Assembly: GCA_016744295.1 (NCBI GenBank)
Contig: JADGEQ010000005.1
Coordinates: forward strand, 1 to 64,000
Direction: 5' to 3'
Source: Desulfobacteraceae bacterium
GTDB taxonomy: Bacteria > Desulfobacterota > Desulfobacteria > Desulfobacterales > Desulfobacteraceae
DNA length: 64,000 nucleotides
Part shown: in pieces, positions 27,054 through 37,016 of the stretch
How the letters are laid out: each line of letters begins with the position of its first letter
Position numbering within the stretch: the first letter of the stretch is position 1
The notes under the pieces: model-generated
The model's input: only the letters and a program-made list of their open reading frames with translations
Database searches by the model: none
What the model was told of the DNA's origin: nothing
Made by a program: the position numbers and the translations under genes

Positions 27054-30000
27054 ATGAAGCGGTGTACTTCCTGCGAACAAATTGTAGCCCAAAGTATTTC
27101 CAGATGCCCGGCATGCGGCAGCCCTCTTGTTGCCGGGATGAAATTCATTGATGAGTATCGTATTATAAATATCATCCATGAGGGGCATTCATCCCTTGTG
27201 TGCAAAGCGATCAAAGAAAAAGGGACCAAACCCGTAACCATACGCCTGTTCACCGATCAGTCCGGGGTCAATGACACCATCGCCCAGCGGCTTGAAACAG
27301 AATTGACAGAACTTGCCAAACTGCCTCCGGATCATTTTGTCCAGCATTTTGCCATTAAAAAAAGTTCAACCGGTCACTGGTACAGAATCAGTGAATGGGT
27401 AGAGGCGGACAATTGGGGCACCATCTTTGTTTCCGGGGTATTAAAGGACCAGCGGCATATGGTCACCCTATTTTATAACATTGCCTCCGCCTTAAAAATT
27501 CTTCACGCCCATGACCACTTCATGCCCTACCTCATCCTTGAAGACATCTTAATTCCCAAGGACACACCAAAGGACCTGGGGGTAAAAATCAATTACAAAC
27601 TGTCCCGGTTTTTAAATGCAAGGGCTACCCACCACGGCCCCATGCTCAAGAAATTATTGGGTTGCCATCCGGATATCGTCAACCAACGGGCCGTTGATTT
27701 TAAAACAGACATCTGGTCCCTTGGTAAAATTTTCATTGAATTATTAACGGCCGATCATAACCTGGTTGATTTTTCCGCCCGGGTGGATCAATTCAAAGAT
27801 CTGGATCCTGAACTTGGGATTTTAATCAAGGTCATGTTGTCCGATGACCCCGATTTAAGGCCCAACACAATGGGACAAGTGGCATCGGTGCTGTCACGGA
27901 TTCTTGACCGGATGCCCCACAAAGACATTTTTCCCTCCAGCTACAAACAAAAACCCAAATTACTCAATCAACTAAATTGGTTTAAACGAATGGTTATCAT
28001 TCTGCTGGTTGTCATTTTGGGAATTATAGTCACCATTCCATTGTTCTATATGGATTCAAAACAGAGCCCAAAAGAGATTGTTTTTTCCGACTTTATTGAA
28101 TCCTATGCAAATTCCATTGGCTTTTTAATGGTGGAATACTGGCTGACGGATTCCAACAGGGTGGTCTACAAAAACAAGGTGGAAGGGACGGCCTTTCTTG
28201 TGGACAACCAGGGATACATGTTGACCAACCGCCATGTGGCATGCCCCTGGCTTGATGATCCCACCCTTTTTCAAATCTATGGCCAATACAAGCTGGTTGG
28301 AAAAAACCTTGCCTTTAACCACCGGATCTTCCTCTGGTTTGAAGGCAAAAAAGCATTTAACCGACTTCCGGGCCTGAAGGGCAGTCATGAACTGGCTGAT
28401 TCCTATTACCTGGCATCTGCCTTCCGGTCCGACGGGAAAAGCAACCTTCGTATCGTAGGAGTTCCCCGGGCACCCAGCAAAACAGGGGAGATTATCAACG
28501 CTCCTTTTAAACATGATTTTGCCGTGTTAAAGCTTGATGATATACCCGAAAACCTTGCACCCCTGCCCCTTGAAACAGAGCTGGATGCAGCTTATATCCA
28601 GCGGCTTTCTCCGGTCATCATCCTGGGATTTCCCTTGGGAAACACGACCCAGGGAGACCATATCAATGCCAGCATCACCAGGGGTCACGTCAGACGGAGC
28701 ACCAAGGAAATCATCCAGGTGGATTCTTCCATTTACAAGGGGAACAGCGGGGGGCCCGCCGTCAATTCCAGGGGACAGGTCATCGGCATTGCTTCGGGGG
28801 TGGTTGCGGATCAACCCACCCGATATGTTCCTACTAACACGCCTCTGTCTGATTTTGGATTGATTCTGCCCATTTCACGACCTGCCCAATTTATCAAAGA
28901 GCTAAAGGCGGGTCACCCAAAATGGAACGGAATTTTGGATTTTACACTGGATATCAAGCTCCAACAGATAATGGATCTTGCTCTGGCCCACCACTATCAG
29001 CAGGCAGCAGCCCTCACAGACACCCTGCTTGAAACCAGCAATGATCCCGTATTATTCTATACCGCAGCCATGCTCCACTTTTGCAGCAATAATCTGGATA
29101 CAAGCCGGCACCTGTTCACCCAGTTGATTTCAATTGATGGAGAAAATACCAATTCCAAACTCATGCTCCATATTATTGACTGGATACAGGGCCGAAACAA
29201 AAGCCGGGCAGCGACAAAAGACTTGCTCACCATGAATTGGCAGCACCCGGATGAATTTTCAGGATACCTTGCCAGGGTTCTGACCAAGGGCTTTCAATCC
29301 AAGCCTGATTTTATTGATTTTGAAAACAAGGCAGAAAAAGCCTGGCGCCTCTTTATCCAAGGGTTGATAAATGAGAAAGAGAATCAGATGGGCATGGCCA
29401 TAAAACGCTATAAGGAAACCATCTTAAACGCCGGCACCAATGACTACTTATATTTTCTTGCCTTTGCAAGACTGGATGAACTTTTGAACAAACAGGCTGC
29501 CTTTGCCGAAGACAAAGAAAGCTTTCAGGCCCGAAAAATTGAATTTCGAAAAACAGCAGAAACAAATAGGGAAGGGGTAAACAAAACATACTCAACAGCC
29601 GCAGCTTTGATCAATAAATTTGAATCCCCTGGAACCGGACACGAAGAAAAAATAAAAACCTACCAAGCCCTTCTTGAACTGGTTCCGGATAACCGAACCA
29701 TTATCGGACGGGTGGCTTTTTTCCATGCCATGAACTCTGAATGGGAAAAAGCGATGGCATTTATTGAGAAATTTTTCGTCAAACCTTCCCGGGAGACAGG
29801 CCTAAGCCTGAGCCTTGGGCTCTTAAAGGGGGTAATTCTCAATATAACAGCCCCGGGGGTGGCAAAAAGCTATCTCCTAGACTTTAAAGCACGGACCCAG
29901 GACCCCTGGTACGGAATTATCAGCAAACACCTGGCCCAGGAAACCCCTGATAACCGCTTAATAAAACTGGCCGGTCGCAATCCGGAAAAGCTCATCACCC

Positions 30001-30158
30001 TCCATACGGCCTTGGGTCTCTGGGCAGAGGGAGATCAGAACAAGGAGATCGCAGCACACCATTACCGGGAAGCCCTGAGCACATATCTGGACGGATGGAA
30101 TGAATACGACCTGGCTCTTTCACGGATTCTCCGACTCCGAAAGCCCACGGTCGAATAA
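27054..30158 (+). CDS. Zinc-ribbon / pseudokinase / transmembrane / trypsin-like protease / TPR protein
   Basis: 1034 aa. Order seen: zinc ribbon (Cys4, Cys7, Cys18, Cys21); Ser/Thr kinase-like domain (about 30-285) with a glycine-loop remnant but no VAIK Lys, no HRD Asp and no DFG, so probably catalytically dead; one transmembrane helix (about 311-331); trypsin-like domain with His in TNRHVAC (about 393), Asp in HDFAVLKLD (about 487) and Ser565 in GNSGGP, a complete triad; then TPR-like helical repeats (about 640-1030). Topology places the kinase part in the cytoplasm and the protease outside (inference). It could pass a cytoplasmic signal to a periplasmic protease or the reverse. No partner gene is evident; it converges with rarA. 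Confidence 0.82.
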   Translation: MKRCTSCEQIVAQSISRCPACGSPLVAGMKFIDEYRIINIIHEGHSSLVCKAIKEKGTKPVTIRLFTDQSGVNDTIAQRLETELTELAKLPPDHFVQHFAIKKSSTGHWYRISEWVEADNWGTIFVSGVLKDQRHMVTLFYNIASALKILHAHDHFMPYLILEDILIPKDTPKDLGVKINYKLSRFLNARATHHGPMLKKLLGCHPDIVNQRAVDFKTDIWSLGKIFIELLTADHNLVDFSARVDQFKDLDPELGILIKVMLSDDPDLRPNTMGQVASVLSRILDRMPHKDIFPSSYKQKPKLLNQLNWFKRMVIILLVVILGIIVTIPLFYMDSKQSPKEIVFSDFIESYANSIGFLMVEYWLTDSNRVVYKNKVEGTAFLVDNQGYMLTNRHVACPWLDDPTLFQIYGQYKLVGKNLAFNHRIFLWFEGKKAFNRLPGLKGSHELADSYYLASAFRSDGKSNLRIVGVPRAPSKTGEIINAPFKHDFAVLKLDDIPENLAPLPLETELDAAYIQRLSPVIILGFPLGNTTQGDHINASITRGHVRRSTKEIIQVDSSIYKGNSGGPAVNSRGQVIGIASGVVADQPTRYVPTNTPLSDFGLILPISRPAQFIKELKAGHPKWNGILDFTLDIKLQQIMDLALAHHYQQAAALTDTLLETSNDPVLFYTAAMLHFCSNNLDTSRHLFTQLISIDGENTNSKLMLHIIDWIQGRNKSRAATKDLLTMNWQHPDEFSGYLARVLTKGFQSKPDFIDFENKAEKAWRLFIQGLINEKENQMGMAIKRYKETILNAGTNDYLYFLAFARLDELLNKQAAFAEDKESFQARKIEFRKTAETNREGVNKTYSTAAALINKFESPGTGHEEKIKTYQALLELVPDNRTIIGRVAFFHAMNSEWEKAMAFIEKFFVKPSRETGLSLSLGLLKGVILNITAPGVAKSYLLDFKARTQDPWYGIISKHLAQETPDNRLIKLAGRNPEKLITLHTALGLWAEGDQNKEIAAHHYREALSTYLDGWNEYDLALSRILRLRKPTVE

Positions 30159-30167
30159 ATGGCAGGA

Positions 30168-31493
30168 TCACTCTTTGCCGGATTTTTTCATGTTAATCCA
30201 TCCCTCAAGCCTTTGTTTTACTGTCTTTTCATACCCCCTTTGGGTGGGAAAATAAAACCGCTGATCTTCCATGGATGCTGGAAGATATGACTGGGGCACA
30301 TACCCATCCTTATAATCATGGGCATATTTATAGCCTTTCCCATATGACATCTGGGCCATCAACGATGTGGGGGCATTGCGAATATGCAGTGGCACGGGTT
30401 GGTATCCGGTGGCCAAAACCTCTTGTTTTATTGCCTTGTGTGCTGCATACACGGCATTGCTCTTGGGAGCCGTGGCCAGGTATACCGCCGCCAGAAAAAG
30501 AGACCCATCCCCCTCGGGATGCCCCAGTATTCTGAAAGATTCACTTGCATTCAGGGCCATGGTCAAGGCCCCGGGATCCGCCAGGCCAATATCCTCGGTT
30601 GCAAACCGGATCATCCGACGAAGCATATAATAGGGATCATCTCCTGCGGCAAGCATTCTCTCAAGCCAATAGATGGCTGCATCCGGGTCGCTTCCCCTAA
30701 GGCTTTTTATAAATGCGGAAATCAGGTTATAATGCTCTTCACCATCCTTGTCATACAAAAGGGATTTTTTTTCAACAGCGGCTTCAATATCCTGGACTGA
30801 AATAATTTTTTCCGGGCCAAAATGAAGGGCAGCGGTTTCAAGGTTGGTCAGCCCGATCCGGGCATCCCCGTCGGAAACCTTGGCAATGTGGGCGAGGGCT
30901 TCGACAGAGAAACTTTCTTTTCCCATGCCAAGCCCTTTTTTCTGATCTGTCAGCCCCCGCTGCAAAATTTTCAGAATATGACCATGGTCAAGGGGTTTCA
31001 GGGTAAAAACCCGGCACCTGGAAACCAGGGCCGGATTTACCTCAAAGGACGGATTCTCAGTGGTGGCCCCCACAAGGGTAATCAGACCGTTCTCAACATG
31101 GAACAAAAAGGCATCCTGCTGGGACTTGTTAAACCGATGGATTTCATCCACAAAGAGGATGGTCCGCTTTTTGTAGAGGTTTCTTTTTTCCTTAGCCCTG
31201 TCAATGATCTGGCGGATATCCCGAACCCCGGATAAAACAGCCGAAATCCTCACAAACTCGCTTTGGGTGACCTTGGCAATGATATTGGCAAGGGTAGTCT
31301 TCCCACACCCCGGCGGCCCCCAGAGTAGCATGGAAAAGACCCTGTCATTTTCAATGGCCTGTTGCAGCAGACTCCCCCGACCGGTAATATGCTCCTGGCC
31401 AATCAATTCATTCAGACTGTCCGGCCGCATCCTGTCCGCCAGGGGAGTGTATTGATGCATCTGCCCCAGGGCATTTGATTCAAACAAGTCCAT
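30168..31493 (-). CDS. rarA: Replication-associated recombination protein A (MgsA/RarA-type AAA ATPase)
   Basis: 441 aa. The N-terminal part starts near [17 protein letters not shown]. Walker A is [12 protein letters not shown]; Walker B is [16 protein letters not shown]; sensor motifs [19 protein letters not shown] are intact. The C-terminal part contains the typical [28 protein letters not shown]. It acts at stalled replication forks together with SSB. It overlaps der by 14 bp, so the pair is probably co-transcribed. Confidence 0.96.
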   Translation of the reverse strand: MDLFESNALGQMHQYTPLADRMRPDSLNELIGQEHITGRGSLLQQAIENDRVFSMLLWGPPGCGKTTLANIIAKVTQSEFVRISAVLSGVRDIRQIIDRAKEKRNLYKKRTILFVDEIHRFNKSQQDAFLFHVENGLITLVGATTENPSFEVNPALVSRCRVFTLKPLDHGHILKILQRGLTDQKKGLGMGKESFSVEALAHIAKVSDGDARIGLTNLETAALHFGPEKIISVQDIEAAVEKKSLLYDKDGEEHYNLISAFIKSLRGSDPDAAIYWLERMLAAGDDPYYMLRRMIRFATEDIGLADPGALTMALNASESFRILGHPEGDGSLFLAAVYLATAPKSNAVYAAHKAIKQEVLATGYQPVPLHIRNAPTSLMAQMSYGKGYKYAHDYKDGYVPQSYLPASMEDQRFYFPTQRGYEKTVKQRLEGWINMKKSGKE

Positions 31494-32943
31494 TGGAAGA
31501 ATTTTTCTGATCCCGTTCTCTTTTTTTCCGGCTCTGGTCTTTTCGCTGTTTGTCCAGTTTAGTGGTAATTTTTCTTTTTTTCTTCACGATCCTTTCAAAC
31601 TCCCTTGTGTTGCCTGAAAAAACAATTTTACCTGTCTTTTCCTTAAACAACAGCTTGATGGGGGTGAGACTCAAGGGGATCATCTGACGCAACTGGTTAA
31701 TCAAGTAACGCTTATAGGAAAAATGAACCGCCTTGGGATAGTTGACAAAACAGACAAAACAGGGGGGTTTGGTAGACACCTGGGTGGCATAAAAAAACCG
31801 GAGGCGCTTGCCCTTGTGCAGGGAGGGCTCCTCTCTGTAGACCGCATCCTCGATAATCCGGTTCAACACCCCGGTATTGATTCTGTGGCAGTACTCCTTG
31901 TGAACCTTGGCCACTTCGTCTAAAATCTTATGACAGCGCTGGCCGGTCAAAGCAGAGATGGTCATGGCAGGAGCATAGGCAAGAAATTTTGACATGCTCC
32001 GAAGTTCCTTGAGAAATTCTTTCTGATCCTTTACCTTTTTATCCACAAGGTCCCATTTATTGAGAAGAAAAATAGCACCGCACCCTCTTTTCTCTGCATA
32101 TCCGGCAATGGTGATATCCTGGTCTGTAATACCCTCTTCACAATCAATGAGGATAAGGGCCACATCGCAATCATCCAGGCTGTCCAGGGCCTTGATAATG
32201 GAAAATTTCTCCAGTTTTTCTGAAACCTTTCCCTTGCGCCGGATACCGGCGGTATCCTTCAGTACAAACTCCTGGCCCTTGTGGGTAAGGCTCAGCTCAA
32301 TGGCATCCCTTGTGGTACCTGCCTTTTCATCGACAACCACCCGTTTTTCCCCAAACAACCGGTTGGCAAGGGATGATTTTCCCACATTGGGCCGCCCTGC
32401 AATGGCGATTCTGATGGGACCATCTTCTTCCTCCTCCTCCCCGGTCTCTTCGGGAAAATTTTGAACCAGGTCATCTAAAAAATCTCCCACACCCACCCCG
32501 TGCTCGGCGGAGATCATATAAAAGTCATCAATGCCCAGACCGTAAAACTCACCCAAGTCATCCCTTTGATTATAATTTTCTATTTTGTTGATCAAATAAA
32601 AAACAGGCTTGCCTGACCGGCGCAGCAAATCAGCCAGATCCCGGTCATAGGGAGAAAGCCCAGCCCGGCCATCCATGATAAAAATCAGGGCATCGGCCTG
32701 TTCAATGGCCACCAGAAGCTGTTCTTTAATCTGGGAGGCAAAATAATCATCATCTGCGGTTAAAAACCCACCCGTATCAATCAGGGTAAATTCTTTGTCA
32801 TCCCATTTGGCATCTGCATAATGCCGATCCCTTGTCACCCCTGGCATATCATCAACAAGGGCCTGACGGGTACGGGTAATTCTGTTAAAAAGAGTGGATT
32901 TACCCACATTGGGGCGGCCGAGAAGGGCCACAACCGGTTTCAT
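31480..32943 (-). CDS. der: Ribosome biogenesis GTPase Der (EngA)
   Basis: 487 aa with two tandem GTPase domains. First: GRPNVGKSTLFN, DTGG, NKIE (about 1-165). Second: GRPNVGKSSLAN, DTAGIRRKGK, NKWD (about 180-350). A KH-like domain and a Lys/Arg-rich tail follow. The protein is needed for 50S subunit assembly. A full GGAGG precedes the ATG. It is the first gene of a two-gene transcript with rarA. Confidence 0.97.
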   Translation of the reverse strand: MKPVVALLGRPNVGKSTLFNRITRTRQALVDDMPGVTRDRHYADAKWDDKEFTLIDTGGFLTADDDYFASQIKEQLLVAIEQADALIFIMDGRAGLSPYDRDLADLLRRSGKPVFYLINKIENYNQRDDLGEFYGLGIDDFYMISAEHGVGVGDFLDDLVQNFPEETGEEEEEDGPIRIAIAGRPNVGKSSLANRLFGEKRVVVDEKAGTTRDAIELSLTHKGQEFVLKDTAGIRRKGKVSEKLEKFSIIKALDSLDDCDVALILIDCEEGITDQDITIAGYAEKRGCGAIFLLNKWDLVDKKVKDQKEFLKELRSMSKFLAYAPAMTISALTGQRCHKILDEVAKVHKEYCHRINTGVLNRIIEDAVYREEPSLHKGKRLRFFYATQVSTKPPCFVCFVNYPKAVHFSYKRYLINQLRQMIPLSLTPIKLLFKEKTGKIVFSGNTREFERIVKKKRKITTKLDKQRKDQSRKKRERDQKNSSNGLV

Positions 32944-33159
32944 ATATTAACCTCCGAAAAAATCTAACTTAAAATTAGGGCATCATACAACATATCGATA
33001 TTTTTATAAACAGCTATAATCACTCAAAAAAGACCCCAGCTCCTTTTCAATAAAGTAATCTCCCACACAATACCCAAGGCATTTATCGGTTGCAGCGTTT
33101 TACCCACAAACCAAGTGCACCCAGACATGAAATTGAGAATATTTTTTAATTTGAATCTG

Positions 33160-35058
33160 CTAGTGAAATCCCATCTCGCTCAAACGGCTGACTATCTGGG
33201 CCGTGGTTTCAGGATCTTTGTAGGGCAGCCTGTCTTCCCAGGAAATAAGGGATTGGTTTTTTGTGGCACTTTGGGCTTCACGAATTTCGATATTGGCCTT
33301 ATCTGCCTGCCCCATGGCATCGTAGGAAAGTGCTAAAAATGCACGGGAAGGCCAAAAATCAGCATCCTTTACCAGGGCCCGCTGGAAAATATCCACGGCT
33401 GACCCGTATTGCCCGGCCAGATAATGGGCATGGCCCAGGTTCCAGAGATACCAGGCCGGATATTGGGGATCCAGACGCATGGCTTGTTCCAAATAATGAA
33501 TCCCGTCCAGGGGGCTTCCGGACCAGGTCAATTGTTCCCCGAGGGCTGCAATCCATTCGGCATTGCCGGGTCCCAGGGAAATGGCTTTCCGGATTTGGGC
33601 AATCCCCTTGTCATGCTGTTTGGTCCACAGGTATACATGGCCCAGCAATCCATATCCGGCACTTTCATCGGAATCTGCTATAATCGCCTTTTGGGCCAGA
33701 TCCAGAGCTTCATCCAGACACCTTTCGTCCCTGTTGAACCCAAAGATCCATTCCATAAGAACAGCATGACCAAGGGCAGCATAGGCCCTTGCATATCCCG
33801 GATCTATATCAAGGGCTTTTTGAAACATCCCCTTTGATTTTTGAAGCCCCTCTTTTGTTTTTGTGCCGTGGAGTTCCAGTCCCCGCAGATAGTAATCATA
33901 GGCCAAGAGATCTGGGGTGGATTTCTTGTTCATCCGTTTTTCATCATCCGAGGTAAGCTCTACGGAAAGGGCCGCAACGATTTTCTTGCGAACCTCATCC
34001 TGAACAGAGAAGATGTCTTCCAAATCCCTGTCATACCGCTCGGCCCAGACATGACCTTCTGAACTAACATCAATGAGCTGAGACGTGATACGAACCCGGT
34101 TGCCCATTTTTCTAACACTGCCTTCCAGCACATATTTTACGCCAAGCTCCCGTCCAATTTTACTGATCTTTACGGGTTTGTCCTTATAGACAAACACGGA
34201 ATTTCTGGCAATGACAAAAAGACCGGACACCTTTGACAGATCGGTAATCAAATCTTCGGTCAACCCATCGGAAAAATAGTTTTGTTCCGTGTCCTGGCTC
34301 ATATTCACAAAGGGCAATACGGCAAGGGAAGGCTTGTCCGGAAGATGCATCTGCATAAGCTTCTCTCGAATCTTAAGGTGAACCGGGTGCTTTGGCACCG
34401 AAGACTTCATTCTGAAAATCATACCGGTACCGATCAAACAAAGGACCAACAATCCGATAACCAACCGCTTAGTGCGCCGAAACTTTGGATTATCATGCTT
34501 ACAGGCATAGATCAATTTACCGGAATATTTGGAATCGGTGAGCACCCGATACACAGGAACCTTATCTGAAATGTTTTTCAGGGATTTTTCCCCTATAAAT
34601 TCATACCCCAGAGGCAGCAATTTTTTAACCTGCTCAAAGGCTGAACCGGAAACACAGATCCCTCCCCCATCTGCAAGCCCCTCAATCCTGGCCGCAATAT
34701 TAAGTCCGTCCCCGTAAATCTGATCCCCATCCTGGATCACATCCCCCAGATTAATGCCGATCCGAAACTCCATTTTCCGCTCCATGGGAAGGGACTGGTT
34801 CCGCTCCTTCATAGCCCTTTGAATATCCACAGCACATTGGACCGCATCGGCAACAGATAAAAATTCCGATAACAGGTTATCCCCGGGAGAATCGACTACC
34901 CGGCCCTGGTGGCCCTCAATCTTTTGACCCATGATCCTTCGGCAGGCCTTTAATGATTTGACGGTTTCAACATCATCGTCGGACATTAATCGACCATAGC
35001 CCTTGACATCTGTTGAAACGATTGCAGCAAGTTTTCGCCTTACTTTCCGATCATCCAT
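33160..35058 (-). CDS. Class III adenylate/guanylate cyclase-like protein with TM, FlgO-like and TPR domains
   Basis: 632 aa. Cyclase homology domain at about 5-170 with metal-binding Asp in IVSTDVKGYGRLM and Asp in SPGDNLL, and transition-state residues in GDGLNIAARIEG. A transmembrane helix (about 195-213) follows, then a FlgO/TolB-N-like domain (about 245-370, AVLPFVNMS...YFSDGLTEDL) and about five TPRs (about 395-600). The position that holds the purine-selecting Lys in adenylate cyclases reads VVDSPGD here, so nucleotide choice or even activity is uncertain. This domain order is a recurring architecture in Proteobacteria and Desulfobacterota. Stand-alone gene. Confidence 0.82.
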   Translation of the reverse strand: MDDRKVRRKLAAIVSTDVKGYGRLMSDDDVETVKSLKACRRIMGQKIEGHQGRVVDSPGDNLLSEFLSVADAVQCAVDIQRAMKERNQSLPMERKMEFRIGINLGDVIQDGDQIYGDGLNIAARIEGLADGGGICVSGSAFEQVKKLLPLGYEFIGEKSLKNISDKVPVYRVLTDSKYSGKLIYACKHDNPKFRRTKRLVIGLLVLCLIGTGMIFRMKSSVPKHPVHLKIREKLMQMHLPDKPSLAVLPFVNMSQDTEQNYFSDGLTEDLITDLSKVSGLFVIARNSVFVYKDKPVKISKIGRELGVKYVLEGSVRKMGNRVRITSQLIDVSSEGHVWAERYDRDLEDIFSVQDEVRKKIVAALSVELTSDDEKRMNKKSTPDLLAYDYYLRGLELHGTKTKEGLQKSKGMFQKALDIDPGYARAYAALGHAVLMEWIFGFNRDERCLDEALDLAQKAIIADSDESAGYGLLGHVYLWTKQHDKGIAQIRKAISLGPGNAEWIAALGEQLTWSGSPLDGIHYLEQAMRLDPQYPAWYLWNLGHAHYLAGQYGSAVDIFQRALVKDADFWPSRAFLALSYDAMGQADKANIEIREAQSATKNQSLISWEDRLPYKDPETTAQIVSRLSEMGFH

Positions 35059-35467
35059 CCTGCATCATCTCCACATCATACACCTGTAAAGGCGGGAACA
35101 AGGCAATGCTCCAGATGGTATTGTTCTAATACATTTAATCCCGATTATTCCATGTTAATACACAGATTCGATATAAGTCAAATAAACATAGGCTCAAAAA
35201 GTTCAAAGTCAATCCACCACATCCTTCAAAATTATAAAGATTTCCCGTGGTTAAAAGATGGCGGCAAGGCAGGACAGCACAAAACACAAAAGACTAATGT
35301 CCAGGCAGATTCCGCTGGTTTTCCAAGCGGTTATATTTTAATTTCAAAAAAAGGGTTGATTGTTTTGGGGATATGACTTTTGGCGGAAAGCAAAAAGGCT
35401 TTCTCCATGTGAACAAGCCGCCAAGAAGAGGCGGCGGCGACCTAAAAGCAGACAACTTCAAAAATTA
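35059..35467. other. Intergenic region with a nested hairpin element
   Basis: 409 bp without a convincing gene; a 74-codon plus-strand frame (35152-35376) lacks a ribosome binding site and family features. The region holds a nested stem: TTGGCGG (35380-35386) pairs with CCGCCAA (35418-35424), enclosing AAAGC-AAAAAG-GCTTT. No T-run follows on either strand, so it is not an ordinary terminator. Confidence 0.5.
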
Positions 35468-35776
35468 TCAAGCATACAAATCCACTTTCAGTGCCTGCTT
35501 TTTTTGACTATATTCGCTTTCAAGGCTTCTTTTTGCTTGAATGAATTCACTTTCCAGACGCTGGGCTTTGGTGGCATAATTTTGTTCCAGGTCGGTTTCT
35601 TTTTTTCCATAGACCTGTTGCAACTCCGTCGCTTTTCTGGAAAGACTTACGCGATCATTTTGATTTTTGGAAGGATCTTCATTTTTTGAAACAGAATTGC
35701 TTGTATTCTTGGCAGAAACGCTCAGTTGATCCTGATATCCACTTAAAAAACTAATATTGGATGTTGTGGTCAACAT
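35468..35776 (-). CDS. Small coiled-coil protein of unknown function
   Basis: 102 aa. AGAGGAAA precedes ATG 35776. The N-terminal 45 residues are Ser/Asn-rich and probably disordered; a short NDRVSLSRKA segment resembles motifs in small flagellar and anti-sigma-type proteins, a weak hint only. Residues about 48-98 are predicted to form one continuous charged coiled coil (LQQVYGKKETDLEQNYATKA...). No signal peptide or membrane segment. The gene lies between the hairpin element and a tRNA operon, both non-coding, and is likely transcribed alone. Confidence 0.65.
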   Translation of the reverse strand: MLTTTSNISFLSGYQDQLSVSAKNTSNSVSKNEDPSKNQNDRVSLSRKATELQQVYGKKETDLEQNYATKAQRLESEFIQAKRSLESEYSQKKQALKVDLYA

Positions 35777-35959
35777 TTTTTTTCCTCTTTTTCACAAAGA
35801 CTCAAACTCTTGGGATCGACTCACCGTTGGATTAAGCATCTCTTTGTATTTACTTGACCCCTTAACCACAAAAATCGATCATATACCATAAAGTATACTT
35901 CCAAATTGGAATAGTGTCAATTTTTTTATCAAGAACTGTATCGCAAAGAATAGGCCCCA

Positions 35960-36020
35960 AAACTAAAAAATCGAAATACCCTTGAAAAAAACATTACTAC
36001 TCAAAGGTATTTCGATTCCT
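35960..36020 (-). terminator. Rho-independent terminator of the tRNA-Lys/tRNA-Glu transcript
   Basis: AATCGAAATACCCTTGA (35969-35985) and TCAAAGGTATTTCGATT (36001-36017) form a 17-bp stem with one mismatch and a 15-nt loop. On the minus strand the stem runs straight into a T-run (GATTTTTTAGTTTT). It lies 21 bp after tRNA-Glu. Confidence 0.88.
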
Positions 36021-36037
36021 TTTACCCAAGGTAAAAG

Positions 36038-36115
<78 letters not shown>

Positions 36116-36141
36116 ACATCTGTTTTTGAGCACCCATTAAA

Positions 36142-36217
36142 TGGTGGGCCGTGCTGGGCTCGAACCAGCGACTCTCTGCTTAAAAGGCAGATACTCTGCC
36201 AACTGAGTTAACGGCCC
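36142..36217 (-). tRNA. tRNA-Lys (anticodon TTT)
   Basis: Minus-strand acceptor GGGCCGT (36217-36211) pairs with ACGGCCC (36152-36146), then discriminator A and encoded CCA (36144-36142). The anticodon loop CTTTTAA gives TTT. The T arm is CTGG-TTCGAGC-CCAG. First gene of a two-tRNA transcript with visible promoter and terminator. Confidence 0.95.
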
Positions 36218-36242
36218 GTTGGGTAACCCCAAAAACAGAGCG

Positions 36243-36271
36243 AATCTATATGTTTTAGCCCTCTTTGTCAA
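36243..36271 (-). promoter_or_regulatory. Sigma-70 promoter of the tRNA-Lys/tRNA-Glu transcript
   Basis: On the minus strand, consensus TTGACA (36271-36266), a 17-bp spacer, then TAGATT (36248-36243). The expected start is near 36236, about 20 nt upstream of tRNA-Lys. Sequence and spacing are seen; activity is inferred. Confidence 0.78.
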
Positions 36272-36373
36272 CTATTATTTTAAATTTATTCAATTTTTTA
36301 TTCTACCCCTGGAATGGGACTCGCCTTTATCCGGTCCGGTTTATTATTTCAGCGTTCATAAGCGGTCCCCGGT

Positions 36374-36997
36374 TCAGTTTTTTTCAAATAGCCACCAATG
36401 ACTGTTATCACTGGAATCAAAGCGTTGCCAGAAAAAACCATAATCAAGAGCCCTCAAGGAAGGGAAGGTATCCAGATACAGACCACCAAAATCCCTTTTA
36501 AAGAGCAATCCATTTTTACCATGATAACTTACCTCCTGGGGCTCATGGGAAAAATATTCGATACAGACAATATAATGCTTAGAAACCCGGTATATTTCCC
36601 GGATCATTTGGTCCAGGTCATTTGGGGCAATATGAATCAATACACCCGAAGTAAAGACCATGTCCATGCTATTATCAGGATAGGGCAGGGTAAATCCGTC
36701 TGATTCAGTTAGGGTGACCTGCTCAAGGTTTTTATTTTTACGGACCGCTTGGCAGGCCTCGGCGTTAGGCTCAACCGCATGCAGATCGTCTATATAATTA
36801 CCCAAGACTATCAAATTTCTGCCAATATTGCACCCAACCTCAAGCACACTTTGAGGATAGGGGTTCAAGGCATGAACAAGAATTTTCCCCCAATCCCGGT
36901 GCAGTTTCTGAATATTCTCCTGGGTGATCCGATTTTTGTCCCGGAAGGAATATTCAAACCCAACCTTGGATTTCCAGAATTCAAGCTGTGTTGTCAT
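36374..36997 (-). CDS. Pseudaminic acid biosynthesis-associated methylase
   Basis: 207-aa SAM-dependent methyltransferase. Motif I is VLEVGCNIGRNL (about 51-62), and post-motifs TLPYPDNSMDMVFTSGVLIHIAPNDL are typical of class I enzymes. The opening TQLEFWKSKVGFEYSFRDKN matches the methylase family found with pseudaminic-acid loci. It would methylate a nonulosonic acid or its carrier (family knowledge; exact substrate unknown). AAAGGAGG lies 12 bases upstream of the ATG. It follows the PseA-like gene by 19 bp and is the last gene of the minus-strand group that starts at hisH2. Confidence 0.85.
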   Translation of the reverse strand: MTTQLEFWKSKVGFEYSFRDKNRITQENIQKLHRDWGKILVHALNPYPQSVLEVGCNIGRNLIVLGNYIDDLHAVEPNAEACQAVRKNKNLEQVTLTESDGFTLPYPDNSMDMVFTSGVLIHIAPNDLDQMIREIYRVSKHYIVCIEYFSHEPQEVSYHGKNGLLFKRDFGGLYLDTFPSLRALDYGFFWQRFDSSDNSHWWLFEKN

Positions 36998-37016
36998 TTT
37001 TCAGGCCTGCCTCCTT

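Noticed and set aside
35152..35376. 74-codon plus-strand ORF in the gene-free stretch
   Set aside because: No ribosome binding site, low-complexity composition and no family resemblance.
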